Shown: in pieces, positions 41,331 through 41,366 of the stretch | Numbering within the stretch: position 1 is the stretch's first letter | Layout of the letters: each line of letters opens with the position of its first letter | Assembly: GCA_031262225.1 (NCBI GenBank) | Contig: JAISIC010000080.1 | Location: forward strand, 1-41,366 | From: Ruminococcus sp. | GTDB lineage: Bacteria > Bacillota > Clostridia > Oscillospirales > Ruminococcaceae | Length of the DNA stretch: 41,366 nucleotides | Reading direction: 5' to 3' | The notes under the pieces: generated by a model | Told to the model about the DNA's origin: nothing | Seen by the model: only the letters and a program-made list of their open reading frames with translations | Database searches by the model: none | Translations under genes and position numbers: made by a program

Positions 41331-41366
41331 TCCCGGCGCATACCTATTTTCCCGCCTCGTCGCCAA
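41331..41366 (-). rRNA. 5S rRNA, 3' end (cut by window edge)
   Basis: On the minus strand the last 36 bases contain TTGGCGACGAGGC then GGGAAAATAGGT and CGCCGGG, the pattern of helix IV and the closing 3' strand of clostridial 5S rRNA. Its place directly before tRNA-Asn and a terminator fits the end of an rRNA operon. Only the tail is visible. Confidence 0.7.

Overview
The window is chromosomal DNA of a spore-lineage Firmicute, most likely a clostridium of the Oscillospirales/Ruminococcaceae type. This rests on gene content only: an mraZ-led division/cell-wall cluster, a SpoVD-like penicillin-binding protein with PASTA domains, a MurE with the meso-DAP signature DNPR, consensus sigma-A promoters and strong GGAGG ribosome binding sites. 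The genus cannot be fixed from this sequence.

Layout. 1-1172: the end of a CD1247-type acidic zinc-ribbon protein and a RibU-like riboflavin ECF S-component. 1202-4095: an Rrf2/CymR-like repressor divergent from cysK and a homocysteine synthase gene, with a palindrome over the shared promoter region, so probably a sulfur-assimilation unit. 4190-18516: the division/cell-wall (dcw) cluster mraZ, rsmH, ftsL, spoVD-type PBP, a fused murE-murF, mraY, ftsW, murG, murA, divIB, ftsZ, closed by a strong terminator. murD, murC and ftsA are not in it. 18522-22396 (minus): a hybrid sensor kinase followed by a membrane-anchored 5'-nucleotidase-family protein. 22606-25076: a PfkB sugar kinase that seems to use an ACG start codon, then a FapA/DUF342 protein.

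25201-41248 is accessory in character. On the plus strand are a TIR protein with nine exact 42-residue TPR repeats, a chemoreceptor and a large secreted protein. Then eight genes run in one direction on the minus strand, from 40957 down to 32312: a protein with two HTH-like repeats; a 1281-residue protein with a module resembling the alpha-xenorhabdolysin (XaxA/YaxA) pore-forming toxin and a unique C-terminal domain; a four-helix membrane protein; a free-standing copy of that C-terminal domain with its own consensus promoter; an ECF sigma factor; its membrane anti-sigma partner; a small secreted protein; and an ABC ATPase whose catalytic motifs are degenerate. This block is the best candidate for an undescribed system. 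I read it as a regulated pore-forming or conflict system in which the free-standing domain could be a partner or an antagonist.

The right edge holds tRNA-Asn and the 3' end of what looks like a 5S rRNA, both on the minus strand, i.e. the tail of an rRNA operon. No CRISPR array, transposase, integrase or phage structural gene was seen.
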